A stretch of DNA of 64,000 nt, from positions 120,482 through 184,481 of the forward strand of contig NZ_APAT01000021.1 in assembly GCF_000347775.1 (NCBI RefSeq), given 5' to 3'. Of the stretch, positions 9,322-18,876 are shown one piece after another (within the stretch, counting starts at the first letter, position 1; each line of letters starts with the position of its first letter). This DNA is from Marinobacter santoriniensis NKSG1 (GTDB taxonomy: Bacteria; Pseudomonadota; Gammaproteobacteria; Pseudomonadales; Oleiphilaceae). The position numbers and the translations under genes were made by a program. Under the pieces are notes generated by a model, which was not told the DNA's origin, ran no database searches, and was given only the letters and a program-made list of their open reading frames with translations.

Positions 9322-11217
9322 CGATGCACCAGAGTTCTTATCGGGCGGTGTCCAGACCGGCACATCTTCCCGTCTCGGTTCGTCCCAGTCCTGCTGCATG
9401 GCGCCGCTGAGCGCTTCCTCAAGTTTCATGAACAGCTCACTGTAACGGGGACTGAAACTCATGCCCTCCTGGATGTCTTTCCAGGCCTCGAACAGTTCGT
9501 CTTCGTGGGCACGCTCGTTTTCGAGGAACGCCCAGGTCATCTGGCGGGCCCGCATGGGATGAACGCCCATTGCGGTCATGGCATGCCCCCCCAGCTCCAG
9601 TGCCGAGTGATAGGTCTCACTGACAACATCGTCGGCACCGGCCTGACGGAGACGATAGCCGTGCCCCCGGTCAAACGCCCGGGCGAGCACCCAGACACCG
9701 GGATAAAACTGCTTCACGTGCTCCACCATCTTGACCGCCCGGTCGCGGTCATCGATCGCCACCACCAGCAGACGGGCCTCTTCGACGCCGGCGGTTTCCA
9801 GCAAATCCGGGCGGCTGGCGTCGCCAAAATAGCTTTTCAGTCCGATCTGGCGGACGTTCTCGATCTGCTCGATTTCGTGATCAAGCACCACCGTGGGAAT
9901 ATTGTTGGCCCGGAGCAGACGGCACACGATCTGGCCAAAGCGGCCAACGCCGGCGACGATGACCGGCGCCTGCTCCTCAATGGCGTCTGCCTCGCGATCG
10001 GCATTCCTGGTTCGCCGGTACCAGGGCAACACCGCCCGGTCGTAGGCGATGAACAGCAATGGCGTCAGGAACATGGACAGGGCCACCACCAGCGAGAGCA
10101 ACTGGGACAGATCTGACGGAATCACCCGGTTCTGGACACTGTAGTTGAGCAATACAAAGCCGAATTCACCGGCCTGGGCCAATCCCAGAGTGAAGAGCCA
10201 GCCATTGCTGCCACGCACTCCGAACAGCAACGCCAACGCCCACAGGATCAGGGCCTTCACGAGGATCACCGCCGCAACAAGCCCGAGCACCGTGCCCCAG
10301 GCATCCACCAACAGTCCGAAATTGATCCCGGCACCCACGGTGATGAAGAACAGACCCAACAGCAGCCCTTTGAACGGCTCGATATTGGCTTCCAATTCGT
10401 GCCGGAATTCACTGTTGGCGAGCACCACACCTGCCAGGAAGGCGCCAAGCGCGGGGGACAGATTGACCAGGCTCATCAGAGCGGCAATGCCGATGACCAG
10501 CATCAGGGCGGTGGCGGTAAACACCTCCCGCAGACCTGAGCGGACGACATAACGAAACAGAGGACGCCCCAGATAGAAGCCTCCACCAATGACGGCGGCT
10601 ACGGCTGCGACCACCACGAGGGCGTGGGCCCAACCCGGCAGTCCGTCAACAAGATTCAGATGTTTACCGGTCACCAGCCCGGATCCAGACTCCTCAGTTC
10701 CGGGAATGACCGCCAGCAAAGGAATCAGCGCAAGAACCGGGATGACAGCGATGTCCTGGAACAGCAGGACGGAGAAAGAACTGCGCCCCCCTTCCGTCTT
10801 GCCAAGGCCCTTCTCATTCAGGGTCTGAAGAACGATGGCCGTCGACGACAGCGCAAAGATAAAGCCGACCGTCAGTGCCGTCTGCCAGACCAGGCCAAAC
10901 CAGAGACCGACCCCGAGTCCGGCCAGTGCCGAAAGGAGTACCTGCAGGCCCCCCAGGCCGACCAGGCGAACCCGCATGGCCCACAGGGCCTTGGGATCGA
11001 GTTCCATGCCCACCAGGAACAGCATCATGACCACGCCGAACTCGGCGAAATGCTGGATAGTGGAGGCTTCCTGCCCGACGAGTCCCGCCACCGGGCCGAT
11101 GACCACACCGGCCACCAGATAACCCAGCACGGAACCCAGCCCGAATCGCTGGGCCAGGGGCACGGCGATGACCGCCGCAACGAGGTAGATAAAGGCCTGG
11201 ACGAAATAGGCGGTCAT
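9304..11217 (-). CDS. CPA2-family cation:proton antiporter with TrkA-N domain (KefB/KefC-like)
   Basis: A 637-residue inner-membrane protein. Residues 1-380 contain about 12 membrane helices of the Na+/H+ exchanger fold. The cytoplasmic part has a Rossmann RCK/TrkA-N domain starting near residue 400 (VIVAGVGRFGQIVCRLL, then YFGDASRPDLLE), which normally binds NAD(H) or glutathione adducts. It is the size of the KefB/KefC glutathione-gated potassium efflux systems that protect against electrophiles. No kefF/kefG ancillary subunit gene is adjacent; the 70-residue gene upstream is unrelated. K+ selectivity is inferred. Confidence 0.85.
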   Translation of the reverse strand: MTAYFVQAFIYLVAAVIAVPLAQRFGLGSVLGYLVAGVVIGPVAGLVGQEASTIQHFAEFGVVMMLFLVGMELDPKALWAMRVRLVGLGGLQVLLSALAGLGVGLWFGLVWQTALTVGFIFALSSTAIVLQTLNEKGLGKTEGGRSSFSVLLFQDIAVIPVLALIPLLAVIPGTEESGSGLVTGKHLNLVDGLPGWAHALVVVAAVAAVIGGGFYLGRPLFRYVVRSGLREVFTATALMLVIGIAALMSLVNLSPALGAFLAGVVLANSEFRHELEANIEPFKGLLLGLFFITVGAGINFGLLVDAWGTVLGLVAAVILVKALILWALALLFGVRGSNGWLFTLGLAQAGEFGFVLLNYSVQNRVIPSDLSQLLSLVVALSMFLTPLLFIAYDRAVLPWYRRTRNADREADAIEEQAPVIVAGVGRFGQIVCRLLRANNIPTVVLDHEIEQIENVRQIGLKSYFGDASRPDLLETAGVEEARLLVVAIDDRDRAVKMVEHVKQFYPGVWVLARAFDRGHGYRLRQAGADDVVSETYHSALELGGHAMTAMGVHPMRARQMTWAFLENERAHEDELFEAWKDIQEGMSFSPRYSELFMKLEEALSGAMQQDWDEPRREDVPVWTPPDKNSGASSRTDA

Positions 11218-11243
11218 TCAGTGGCTTCTTGTCAGGGGTGGGT

Positions 11244-11456
11244 TCAACGCTTTCGACGATAATCCGGATCGGTCCAGCACACCGGAAGCGGCTCGCCTGA
11301 GGGAAAGACCAGTTCCGTTTTGGGGAAAGACTCCGGGTCCTGGGCTTCCTCCCCATAGTGCAGGCTGCCTTTCACGCTGTTCACATGGGGATCGAACAGG
11401 TCGTTGGTATCCAGTACTTCGATCAGGTGGCCGTTGCTTTTATCCGCGACAAACAT
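11244..11456 (-). CDS. conserved small hypothetical protein
   Basis: A 70-residue soluble acidic protein starting MFVADKSNGHLIEVLD and ending in CWTDPDYRRKR. I choose ATG 11456 because AGGAG lies 7 bp upstream; the longer frame to 11501 is Lys/Arg-rich and lacks a ribosome site. I recognise only that similar short proteins with the pattern LFDPH...FPSGEPLPVCW occur in Pseudomonas and Marinobacter, without a known function. It is 26 bp upstream of, and co-directional with, the antiporter gene, so it may be the first gene of that transcript. Confidence 0.65.
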   Translation of the reverse strand: MFVADKSNGHLIEVLDTNDLFDPHVNSVKGSLHYGEEAQDPESFPKTELVFPSGEPLPVCWTDPDYRRKR

Positions 11457-11606
11457 GACAGCGCTCCTTTTCCGAACCGTTTTTTTAACGGTAACAGACA
11501 ACCGGGTATTCTGCCGGTCCAGATTGTCCGGGGTTGAAAAAACCTCAACCCGGTCTGATGGTTAGTCACATACGTATTCGAATTCATCACAGGCAGAAGG
11601 ATCAAC

Positions 11607-12293
11607 GTGCTTATGACGTTTGATCAGATGCAGTCGATGATTGACAGCTGGACCGGCCTGGGCATCTGGCTGGCACTGGTGGCTGCCAGTATCATCTGGG
11701 TGGTGTATGACCTCCAGACCCGGAACAGTCACATTCCCTCCATCATGCAATGGGTCTGGATTCTCACGGTGCTCTACTCCGGCCCGATCGGGGTGGCCGT
11801 GTACCGCTATTCCGGTCGCAAGGAAATTGCCACGGACAACCTGGCCAGAAAAGGCTTCCGCTCGGTCGCCCACTGCTACTCCGGATGCGGTATGGGTGAG
11901 GTGCTGGGCGTCCTTCTTGCAGTCGGACTCCTGGCCACCGGCAATTTCTGGGCATCCATTATCACGTTCATCCTGGCCTACGTATTCGGCTTTGCGCTGA
12001 ACGTCGGGCCCATGATGCAAAATGGCATGGCCTTCGCTGATGCCGTGAAAGGCGCCTTTGTGGCGGAAACCATCAGCATTACCGTGATGGAGGCGGTCGC
12101 CATCTCCACCGGGCTGCTGCTGGGTGGCCAGGCCACCATGGGTGATGCCCTGTTCTGGACCTCGCTCTACATTTCCCTGTCTCTGGGGCTGTTCGCCGCC
12201 TGGCCCGCCAACATGCTGCTCATCCACTTCAACCTGAAGGGCGGCATGGGCGACCCGCGGGACGTGCATGCCCAGCATGCGCACTGCCACTGA
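11607..12293 (+). CDS. DUF4396 membrane protein
   Basis: A 228-residue inner-membrane protein with five or six hydrophobic helices, of the DUF4396 type. The conserved block AHCYSGCGMGEVLGV is followed by FALNVGPMMQNGM and AFVAETISITVMEAV. The tail is His-rich (DVHAQHAHCH), which suggests metal binding, but no function is established. The start is GTG 11607, five bases after AGAAGGA; ATG 11613 in the same frame is an alternative. It is transcribed away from the 70-residue gene. Confidence 0.75.
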   Translation: MLMTFDQMQSMIDSWTGLGIWLALVAASIIWVVYDLQTRNSHIPSIMQWVWILTVLYSGPIGVAVYRYSGRKEIATDNLARKGFRSVAHCYSGCGMGEVLGVLLAVGLLATGNFWASIITFILAYVFGFALNVGPMMQNGMAFADAVKGAFVAETISITVMEAVAISTGLLLGGQATMGDALFWTSLYISLSLGLFAAWPANMLLIHFNLKGGMGDPRDVHAQHAHCH

Positions 12294-12305
12294 ACGGAAG
12301 CGCGA

Positions 12306-12518
12306 TCAGAGCCTGATGAAATAGGGCACCGCCATCAGCACCACGCCCGCGACCACCAGGGCGTAGACGTTGGCGATGATGTAGGGAATGCCCATCAGGC
12401 CGATACCGGCGGCAAGCGGCACAATGGATTTCTGCCGCTTGCCGTACAGTGCAAACCCGAAACCAATGGCCCCGAACACGATGCCCCAGATCAGTTGGGC
12501 TTCACTCTGTAATCCCAC
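12306..12518 (-). CDS. small two-helix membrane protein
   Basis: A 70-residue hydrophobic protein with two membrane segments: IWGIVFGAIGFGFALYG, and the C-terminal stretch from AAGIGLMGIPYII to the end, separated by a basic loop (KRQKS). The start is GTG 12518 with GGGAGG about 11 bp upstream. Homologues in gammaproteobacteria are often loosely labelled amino-acid transport proteins, without evidence. It lies 27 bp after the diguanylate cyclase gene on the same strand and is probably cotranscribed with it. Confidence 0.65.
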   Translation of the reverse strand: MGLQSEAQLIWGIVFGAIGFGFALYGKRQKSIVPLAAGIGLMGIPYIIANVYALVVAGVVLMAVPYFIRL

Positions 12519-12545
12519 CGCTTTCTGTGCCTCCCATTTGTGGTT

Positions 12546-13886
12546 TCAACGTTGCCGTTTCATGGCGTACATCCCCGCGTCCGCTCGGCGCAGCAACTGT
12601 TCAGCAGACTCTCCGTCCTCCGGATACAGCGCCAGGCCGATGCTGGCTCGCATGGTGAACGACTCACCACACAGGACCATGGGAGCCGCGAGGGTCTCCC
12701 TGAGCTTGAGCAGCGTGCTCTGCGCCGATGGCGCACCGGACAGGCCGGTCAACAGGACCGTGAATTCGTCGCCGCCCATTCTCGCGACGGTGTCCGCCTC
12801 CCGGGTATTGGCCTCCAGCCGCCGGGCCACTTCACGCAACATGAGATCTCCCAGTTCGTGGCCCCGTGAATCGTTGATCTGTTTGAATCCGTCCAGATCA
12901 AGGTACAGCAGCGCGAGGATCTCTCCGCTACGGCGCGCCGCTCTCAATGCCGTTTCCAGGCGGTCGTAGAACAGTGATCGATTGGTGAGGCCCGTCAGGG
13001 AATCATGGTGTGCCAGGAATCGCAGGTCTTCCTCGACCCGTTTGCGTTCTACGGCTGTCGCAAGCTGGGTAGCCACGAATTCCAGCAAATCCCGGTCTTC
13101 CGTGGAGTAATGCTCGGCGGACGATCGGCTCTCGATGACCACAGCGCCTAGGATGCGTCCCCGGGATTCCAGCGGCACCCCCAGCCAGCTGGCCGCCTCC
13201 TGTTCAACAGGGCCCGTGCGCCCGAGCCCCGGTCGGTCGGAATCGCTCCTGGCCAACAGCGCCTGCCCTGTCCGAATCACCTCGGCCATGGCCGAGTTTT
13301 CCTGCAGCGGACCATCAACCCAGGCCTGTTCGCGGTCCGTCGAAAAGTAGGGATAGGAAACCACCTCGTTCTTATCGTCGTAGAAGGCCAGGTAAAGATC
13401 GTTCGTGGAAAAGAGATCGCCAATAACCCGATGGATCTCTTCGCACAATGCACGCAGGCTCTCGGCGGCGTGGGCGGATTGAGAAATACGGTACAGCGCG
13501 TCACGGGTCTGGTCAGAGCGACGCAACGCGGTCACGTCCCGCGCCACCGCAATGCGCACCCGTTCCTCCTCAAGCCAGCGGGCAGACCAGAGGATGCTGA
13601 TCGCGTGGCCATCCTTGTGCACGTAACGATTTTCAAAGTCGATGTGAGGAGCGCCAGCCATCACCCTGCGCGCCGCCGCCAGCGTGCGATCAAGGTCGTC
13701 GGGGTGGAGGTAATCCAGTATCCGCGTACCCCTCATCTCCGCGGGGCGGTAACCGAACACCTGCTCACAGGCATCGCTGATAAAAACGATGATGCCCGAC
13801 TCGTCCACCACAAGCACAGGATCAAGCAGCAAATGAACCAGCTTGGGATACAGTCGGTCGAGATTGAACGTGCTAGTCGGCGGCAT
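12546..13886 (-). CDS. PAS-GAF-GGDEF diguanylate cyclase
   Basis: A 446-residue soluble signalling protein that should make cyclic di-GMP from GTP. A PAS domain occupies about 10-125 (LDPVLVVDESGIIVFISDA... then VHKDGHAISILWSARW), a GAF domain about 140-285 (EVIRTGQALLARSDSD), and the GGDEF domain about 290-446. The active site RMGGDEFTVLL near residue 365 is intact. The pattern upstream of it, LDLDGFKQINDSRGHELGD, has the metal-binding Asp. I see no RxxD inhibitory site five residues before GGDEF (NTREADTVARM instead). No membrane segment, so it senses a cytoplasmic signal. Confidence 0.9.
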   Translation of the reverse strand: MPPTSTFNLDRLYPKLVHLLLDPVLVVDESGIIVFISDACEQVFGYRPAEMRGTRILDYLHPDDLDRTLAAARRVMAGAPHIDFENRYVHKDGHAISILWSARWLEEERVRIAVARDVTALRRSDQTRDALYRISQSAHAAESLRALCEEIHRVIGDLFSTNDLYLAFYDDKNEVVSYPYFSTDREQAWVDGPLQENSAMAEVIRTGQALLARSDSDRPGLGRTGPVEQEAASWLGVPLESRGRILGAVVIESRSSAEHYSTEDRDLLEFVATQLATAVERKRVEEDLRFLAHHDSLTGLTNRSLFYDRLETALRAARRSGEILALLYLDLDGFKQINDSRGHELGDLMLREVARRLEANTREADTVARMGGDEFTVLLTGLSGAPSAQSTLLKLRETLAAPMVLCGESFTMRASIGLALYPEDGESAEQLLRRADAGMYAMKRQR

Positions 13887-14074
13887 AGGGATCGATGCAT
13901 AGGAACTCTCTGAAGATCATAGTGCCGATTCGCGGTAAGAGACAGTGCCGAACCGCCGATTCCCTTGCCTTCGATCATCTCTGGCCCGGCCGACAGCCTC
14001 GGTCTGCCGTTGAAAGGTGCAAATCACGCCCCAACTGGATAGCATTCTAATCGGATTCACCAATTTGAGGTCCT

Positions 14075-15274
14075 ATGAACCCGTCCACCGACGCCCCCAG
14101 CCTTCGACCCAACGACCTGCTCACGTTCATCATGGCCCTGGCCTGTGGCGTTGCGGTGGCCAATATCTACTACGCCCAGCCGCTGCTGGACACCCTAGCC
14201 CGCTATTTCGACGTCGGCCAGGGTTCGGCCGGCGTCATCATCACCATGACTCAGCTGGGTTACGCCACGGGACTGATTCTGCTCGTTCCGCTCGGCGATC
14301 TGCTTGAACGCCGACGGCTGATCACGGCCATGTCCGTGGTCACGGCGCTGTCCCTGGCCGGGATTGCCCTGTCGCCCACCATCGAACTGTTCATTGTCAC
14401 CGCCCTGGCCACCGGGGTAACCGCGGTTGTCGCCCAGGTCCTGGTCCCGTTTGCGGCCCATATGGCCAGTGACGCCGAACGCGGCCGAGTGGTTGGCCGG
14501 GTGATGACCGGCCTGCTACTGGGCATCCTGTTGGCTCGGGTGGTGTCGGGAAGCATCGCGGACCTGCTGGGATGGCGTGCCGTGTACTGGATTGCAGCGG
14601 GGATCATGATCCTGCAGACCATCATGCTGGCCCGCCTGCTTCCAAAGGAGCCGGCACAATCGGCCATGCCGTACGGCCGGTTGCTGCTGTCAGTGCTGAC
14701 CCTGATGCGGGAAGAGCCCCTTCTGCGTCGGCGCATTTTCTATGGCGCCCTGGGTTTTGCCGCCTTCAGCGCCTTCTGGACCACCATTCCGTTCCTTCTG
14801 GCGCAGGCGCCCTATCACTATCCCGATTCCATGATCGGCCTTTTTGGCCTGCTCGGTGTCGCCGGCGCACTCTGCGCCAATTTCGCCGGCAGCCTGCACG
14901 ACCGGGGCCATTCCCGAAGCGGGACGGTCCTGTTCCAGGCAATGATCGGCGTCTCGTTCGTGCTGATGGCGGTCTACGCCCACAGTCTGGCGGCGATCAT
15001 CCTGGGTATTATCCTCCTGGACCTCGGGGTGCAGGGTAATCAGATCCTTAACCAGAGCGCGATCTACCAGATCCGCCCGGATGCCCGGAGCCGAATTACC
15101 ACCGCCTACATGACCTGTTATTTCCTGGGCGGCGCAGCGGGCTCCGCCGGCGCCGCCTACCTGTACCAGTTTGCCGGCTGGTCCGGCGCCTGCGCACTGG
15201 GCGGAACCCTCGGGCTGACCGGTGTCCTGTTCTGGCTGACGGAGCCACCGAGGCAGAGTGTCAAACCTGTGTAA
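14075..15274 (+). CDS. MFS transporter
   Basis: A 399-residue, 12-helix inner-membrane carrier of the major facilitator superfamily. It has the loop motif between helices 2 and 3 (LVPLGDLLERRR) and an alternating pattern of hydrophobic helices to the C-terminus. The sequence near YYAQPLLDTLARYFDV resembles proton-driven drug or metabolite exporters (YbjJ/NepI-like), but the substrate cannot be read from it. GAGG lies 5 bp before ATG 14075. It stands alone: the next gene starts 126 bp further with its own start region. Confidence 0.85.
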   Translation: MNPSTDAPSLRPNDLLTFIMALACGVAVANIYYAQPLLDTLARYFDVGQGSAGVIITMTQLGYATGLILLVPLGDLLERRRLITAMSVVTALSLAGIALSPTIELFIVTALATGVTAVVAQVLVPFAAHMASDAERGRVVGRVMTGLLLGILLARVVSGSIADLLGWRAVYWIAAGIMILQTIMLARLLPKEPAQSAMPYGRLLLSVLTLMREEPLLRRRIFYGALGFAAFSAFWTTIPFLLAQAPYHYPDSMIGLFGLLGVAGALCANFAGSLHDRGHSRSGTVLFQAMIGVSFVLMAVYAHSLAAIILGIILLDLGVQGNQILNQSAIYQIRPDARSRITTAYMTCYFLGGAAGSAGAAYLYQFAGWSGACALGGTLGLTGVLFWLTEPPRQSVKPV

Positions 15275-15286
15275 ATTCTGTACACA
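15268..15286. promoter_or_regulatory. TGTGTA-N7-TACACA dyad
   Basis: A perfect 6-bp inverted repeat overlaps the stop of the MFS gene and lies about 115 bp before the EAL-protein start. It has the geometry of an operator, but no regulator can be named. A second short dyad, AAATCG/CGATTT, follows at about 15286-15313. Confidence 0.3.
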
Positions 15287-15400
15287 AATCGCTACACGAA
15301 AAACGGTCGATTTGTCGCCGGATCGGCGCTAGGATCTGAGGAGAACCCGGGCCCACAACAACAAGGCAATCACAATGGCCGACGGTAGGGTGAACCGACC

Positions 15401-17986
15401 TTGAATCTGCAGCGAGTCCTTCGTTTTCTGGCTCTTCTTTCCCTCCTTGCGGTGTGTTCCACTGCGTCGGGAAATGATATCGAAGTCAATGAAGTGACAC
15501 CGTCAACGCCGATTTCCGCCCATTTTCAGTACTGGGAGGATCCAAGAGGCGGGGCCACCATTGACGACGTTCGTCAGCTCCCGCCGTCTCAATGGCAGAA
15601 CAACGAATCAGGCAATGCCACCTTTGGCATGACAGAATCGGCCTACTGGCTCCGCTTTCCGGTAAGCAACCGGTCTTCCGAACGCCTGAATCTCATCGCC
15701 GAACTGGCTTATGCGCCACTGGACGATGCCGTTTTTCATGTTTTCGAAAATGGCCGGGAAATCCGCACCTTCCGCACCGGCGACACCCACCCTTTCTACC
15801 CGAGGGACGTGGACAACCCGAACCTGCTACTCCGATTCTCGCTGGCCCCGGGAGAGACCAAAACCGTTTACGCCCGGGTACAGACCGCCGGCACCATGGT
15901 CATACCTCTGAGGATCTGGCGGGAAAACCGATTCTTCGAATCGGCCGCCAACGAACAGAAACTGCACTTTTTTTACTATGGCAGCCTGGCGGTGATCGTA
16001 CTGATCAACCTGGCGGTGTTTCTCACCCTCCGGGAACGCCTATACCTCTACTACGCGCTGGCCGTGACCGGCTACGTGATGTTTTTTGCGTCGATCAAGG
16101 GGTTCACCTTCCAGCATCTGTACCCGGATTTTCCCCAGGTCCACGCCCGGGTGCTTCTGGCCTCAATGCCTTTCCTGGCGTTGTTCTCCCTCCTGTTCTG
16201 CCGCGACTTCCTGAAAGTGCGCGAACACAGCCCAAAACTGGACATGGCGCTTCGGGCAATGATGGTGTTCGAATTCTCGTTTTTGATGGTCTCACTGGTC
16301 ATCAGCTACAACGCCGCCATCATGCTCTCCTCCGTGTCGGCGCTCGTATTCTTCTCCCTGTTACTCATCGCCGGCCCCGTCTCCTGGGCCGCTGGCGTTC
16401 GCGCGGGCGCTTTCTTTACCGTCGCCTGGACACCCCTGACCATCGGCGTTCTGGCCACGGCGGGCCGGTCGCTGGGGGTATTTCCGGAGAACTTTTTCAC
16501 CGAGTACGCCATGCAGATCGGATCGGGACTGGAAGCCTTCATACTGACCCTGGCACTGGCGGACCGCCTCTATTGGGAACGGGAAGACAAGATCAAGGCC
16601 CAGGCAGAAAACCTGCGCCAGGAGAAGGCCCGAAGTGAGGCCCAGAACCAGCTGACCGAAGCCATGACCCACGACCCGGTGACCGGCCTGCCCAACCGCA
16701 ACCGGTTTGAACGCATGGTGAATCAGCAGCTCCAGCAACACCCGGGCGGCCACTACATGGTGGGGGTCGCCCGCATCACCCGGCTCGATGAGATCAACCG
16801 GACCCTGGGACTGACCCGAAGCGACCGCCTGTTGAAAGATATTGCCGCCCAGATGACCGAACTGGCCGGACGTCTGCCGATCGTCAAGGGCAGCCTGGAT
16901 CATCACGGTCGCGAGGAGCGGGTCTACCAGCTATCCGGTGACAGCTTTGGCGTATTCGTGGACGCCGCGAGTGCCACGGATAATTTCCAGGCCCTGAATG
17001 AGGCACTCCGGAAACTGTCCGAGCCGATTTACCTGGACAGCCTGGCCATCGAGCTGCATCCGAAGTTCGGTGCCTCAGCCTTCCCGATGCATGGCAACAA
17101 TGCTGCGCAGCTTATCCGGAATGCCCATGTCGGCATGGAAATCGCGCCCCACGGCCCGTTCGAAACCGGCGTGTATTCACCGGACTATGACATCTACAGC
17201 GAGAGCCGCCTGACCCTCATGTCCGACCTGCGCGAAGCCCTGCACAGCGATCAGACCCAATTGCACTACCAGCCCAAGATCGACCTCGCGACAGGGCGGG
17301 TCATCGGCCTGGAAGCACTGATTCGCTGGCACCATCCGGAGCGCGGGGACGTTGGTCCGTCGGAATTCATTCCGCTGGCCGAAGAAACCGGTGTCATCCG
17401 GGAGGTCACCCGCTGGGCGCTGGACCGGGGCATCCAGGACCTGGCCCGATTGGGCGCCAGACATCAGCTACTGGGCCTCTCGGTCAACATTTCCGCCAGG
17501 GACCTGATGTCACGGGATCTGCCGGCGGTTATCGAGGACCTGATGGGCCGATATTCGGTCGCGCCTGAACGGCTCACCCTTGAGTTGACCGAGACCGCCG
17601 CCATGGACGACCCGGAGAGCGGGCTCAAGGCACTGCAGGCCCTGGCTGACATCGGCTTGCAGGTGTCCATCGACGATTTCGGCAGCGGCTACTCTTCCCT
17701 TTCCTACCTCAAACAATTGCCGGTGAGCGAGATCAAGCTGGACCGCTCCCTGGTGATAGACATCGGTACCAGTGAAAGCGCTCGCGTGATTGTCGAAACT
17801 GCTATCAATATGGCCCATGGCCTGGGCTACCGCATCGTCGCCGAAGGCGTGGAAACCGACGACGTGGCCGAACTGCTGAGGGACATGCACTGCGATACCC
17901 TCCAGGGCTTCTGGCTCAGCCGGCCCATAGGTCTGGATGTCCTCCCGGACTGGCTCGATGCGCGACGCTCTCTCGCACATCCCTGA
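15401..17986 (+). CDS. 7TM-sensor GGDEF-EAL protein, probable c-di-GMP phosphodiesterase
   Basis: An 861-residue membrane signalling protein. Order: signal peptide (1-24), a 7TMR-DISM extracellular (DISMED2-type) domain to about 180, seven membrane helices to about 385, a short coiled coil, a GGDEF domain (about 425-570) and an EAL domain (about 600-855). The GGDEF site reads LSGDSF near residue 512, so cyclase activity is unlikely. The EAL domain keeps GLEALIRWHHP, SVNIS, ELTET, IDDFGSGYSSL and IVAEGVET, which are the metal and catalytic residues. It should hydrolyse c-di-GMP, with the GGDEF acting as a regulatory GTP site. The start is TTG 15401 after TAGGGTGA; no in-frame ATG fits the signal peptide. 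Confidence 0.88.
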   Translation: MNLQRVLRFLALLSLLAVCSTASGNDIEVNEVTPSTPISAHFQYWEDPRGGATIDDVRQLPPSQWQNNESGNATFGMTESAYWLRFPVSNRSSERLNLIAELAYAPLDDAVFHVFENGREIRTFRTGDTHPFYPRDVDNPNLLLRFSLAPGETKTVYARVQTAGTMVIPLRIWRENRFFESAANEQKLHFFYYGSLAVIVLINLAVFLTLRERLYLYYALAVTGYVMFFASIKGFTFQHLYPDFPQVHARVLLASMPFLALFSLLFCRDFLKVREHSPKLDMALRAMMVFEFSFLMVSLVISYNAAIMLSSVSALVFFSLLLIAGPVSWAAGVRAGAFFTVAWTPLTIGVLATAGRSLGVFPENFFTEYAMQIGSGLEAFILTLALADRLYWEREDKIKAQAENLRQEKARSEAQNQLTEAMTHDPVTGLPNRNRFERMVNQQLQQHPGGHYMVGVARITRLDEINRTLGLTRSDRLLKDIAAQMTELAGRLPIVKGSLDHHGREERVYQLSGDSFGVFVDAASATDNFQALNEALRKLSEPIYLDSLAIELHPKFGASAFPMHGNNAAQLIRNAHVGMEIAPHGPFETGVYSPDYDIYSESRLTLMSDLREALHSDQTQLHYQPKIDLATGRVIGLEALIRWHHPERGDVGPSEFIPLAEETGVIREVTRWALDRGIQDLARLGARHQLLGLSVNISARDLMSRDLPAVIEDLMGRYSVAPERLTLELTETAAMDDPESGLKALQALADIGLQVSIDDFGSGYSSLSYLKQLPVSEIKLDRSLVIDIGTSESARVIVETAINMAHGLGYRIVAEGVETDDVAELLRDMHCDTLQGFWLSRPIGLDVLPDWLDARRSLAHP

Positions 17987-18005
17987 TAAACACACCGATA
18001 AACTA

Positions 18006-18809
18006 TTACGCTGCCCAATAAAACATGCCCGATTGCTTTCCGAGGATCGTTGCCTCGATTCGTTGTTTCGCCGCCTTGCCTGCCATCCCGTAACACACAT
18101 GCAGTGGCAACAGATGTTCCTCACGTGGGTGGCAGAATCGGGCATGGGGTGCCTGGTCCCAGTGCACCAGGCGGTCGAACCGCGCGGTTTCACTCATCCC
18201 GGGATCGGTGCAAGTTTCCTCCAGCCAGTTCTCGAAGGCCTCGTTCCGGGCCTGGGTATCGGGTGTGGTCGGCGCAAAGAAAGCCCGCATGTTATGGAAC
18301 GAAAAGCCAGAGCCGATGACCAGCAGGTTGTCATTGTCCAGTGCCTGGAGGGCACGGCCAATATCCAGATGGGTCCTGGCATCCAGGGTATTAACCAGTG
18401 ACAGCTGGACACAGGGGATGTCCGCCTCCGGATACATCAGCTTCAGCGGGACGAACAACCCGTGATCGAAGCCGCGCTGATCATCCAGCCGTGCCGGCAT
18501 CCCGGCCTTCTCCAGCGCCGCCTGCACCTGTCCCGCCAGCGCAGGTTCGCCGGGACAGGGGTACTGGATGTCATAGGACTCGGGAGGAAAACCGTAGTAA
18601 TCGTAAATCAACGAAGGCGACGGCCCGGAAGTGATCGTCGGTACCGATTCTTCCCAGTGAGCGCTGATGACCAGTATCGCCGAGGGCTTAGGCAGGGTTC
18701 GGGCAATTTCCGGGAGCCGATCCACCATCTCCCGGTGAGCAGGATCCCCCAGCAGCGGCATCGGGCCGCCACCGTGAGAGATAAACAAAATATCGGTCGT
18801 TTTCTGCAT
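18006..18809 (-). CDS. ygiD: extradiol ring-opening dioxygenase, LigB/DODA (YgiD) type
   Basis: A 267-residue non-haem dioxygenase of the class III extradiol family, close to E. coli YgiD (about 262). The metal and catalytic His residues lie in LFISHGGGPMPL (near residue 13), ISAHWEE (near 48), FDHGLFVPLKLMYP and GSGFSFHNMRAF. Relatives oxidise catechols such as DOPA. I start it at ATG 18809 (MQKTTDILF) with GGGAG upstream, rather than the longer frame to 18854. It lies downstream of a DoxX gene on the same strand (67 bp gap), and a divergent LysR gene follows; this three-gene arrangement suggests a quinone- or aromatic-responsive unit. Confidence 0.85.
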   Translation of the reverse strand: MQKTTDILFISHGGGPMPLLGDPAHREMVDRLPEIARTLPKPSAILVISAHWEESVPTITSGPSPSLIYDYYGFPPESYDIQYPCPGEPALAGQVQAALEKAGMPARLDDQRGFDHGLFVPLKLMYPEADIPCVQLSLVNTLDARTHLDIGRALQALDNDNLLVIGSGFSFHNMRAFFAPTTPDTQARNEAFENWLEETCTDPGMSETARFDRLVHWDQAPHARFCHPREEHLLPLHVCYGMAGKAAKQRIEATILGKQSGMFYWAA

Positions 18810-18876
18810 GTTGGCTACTCCCGAACAGGTGCTCGCGGACAGGTCCGGGAACACCCGTGATCCTGACTATCGCCGA

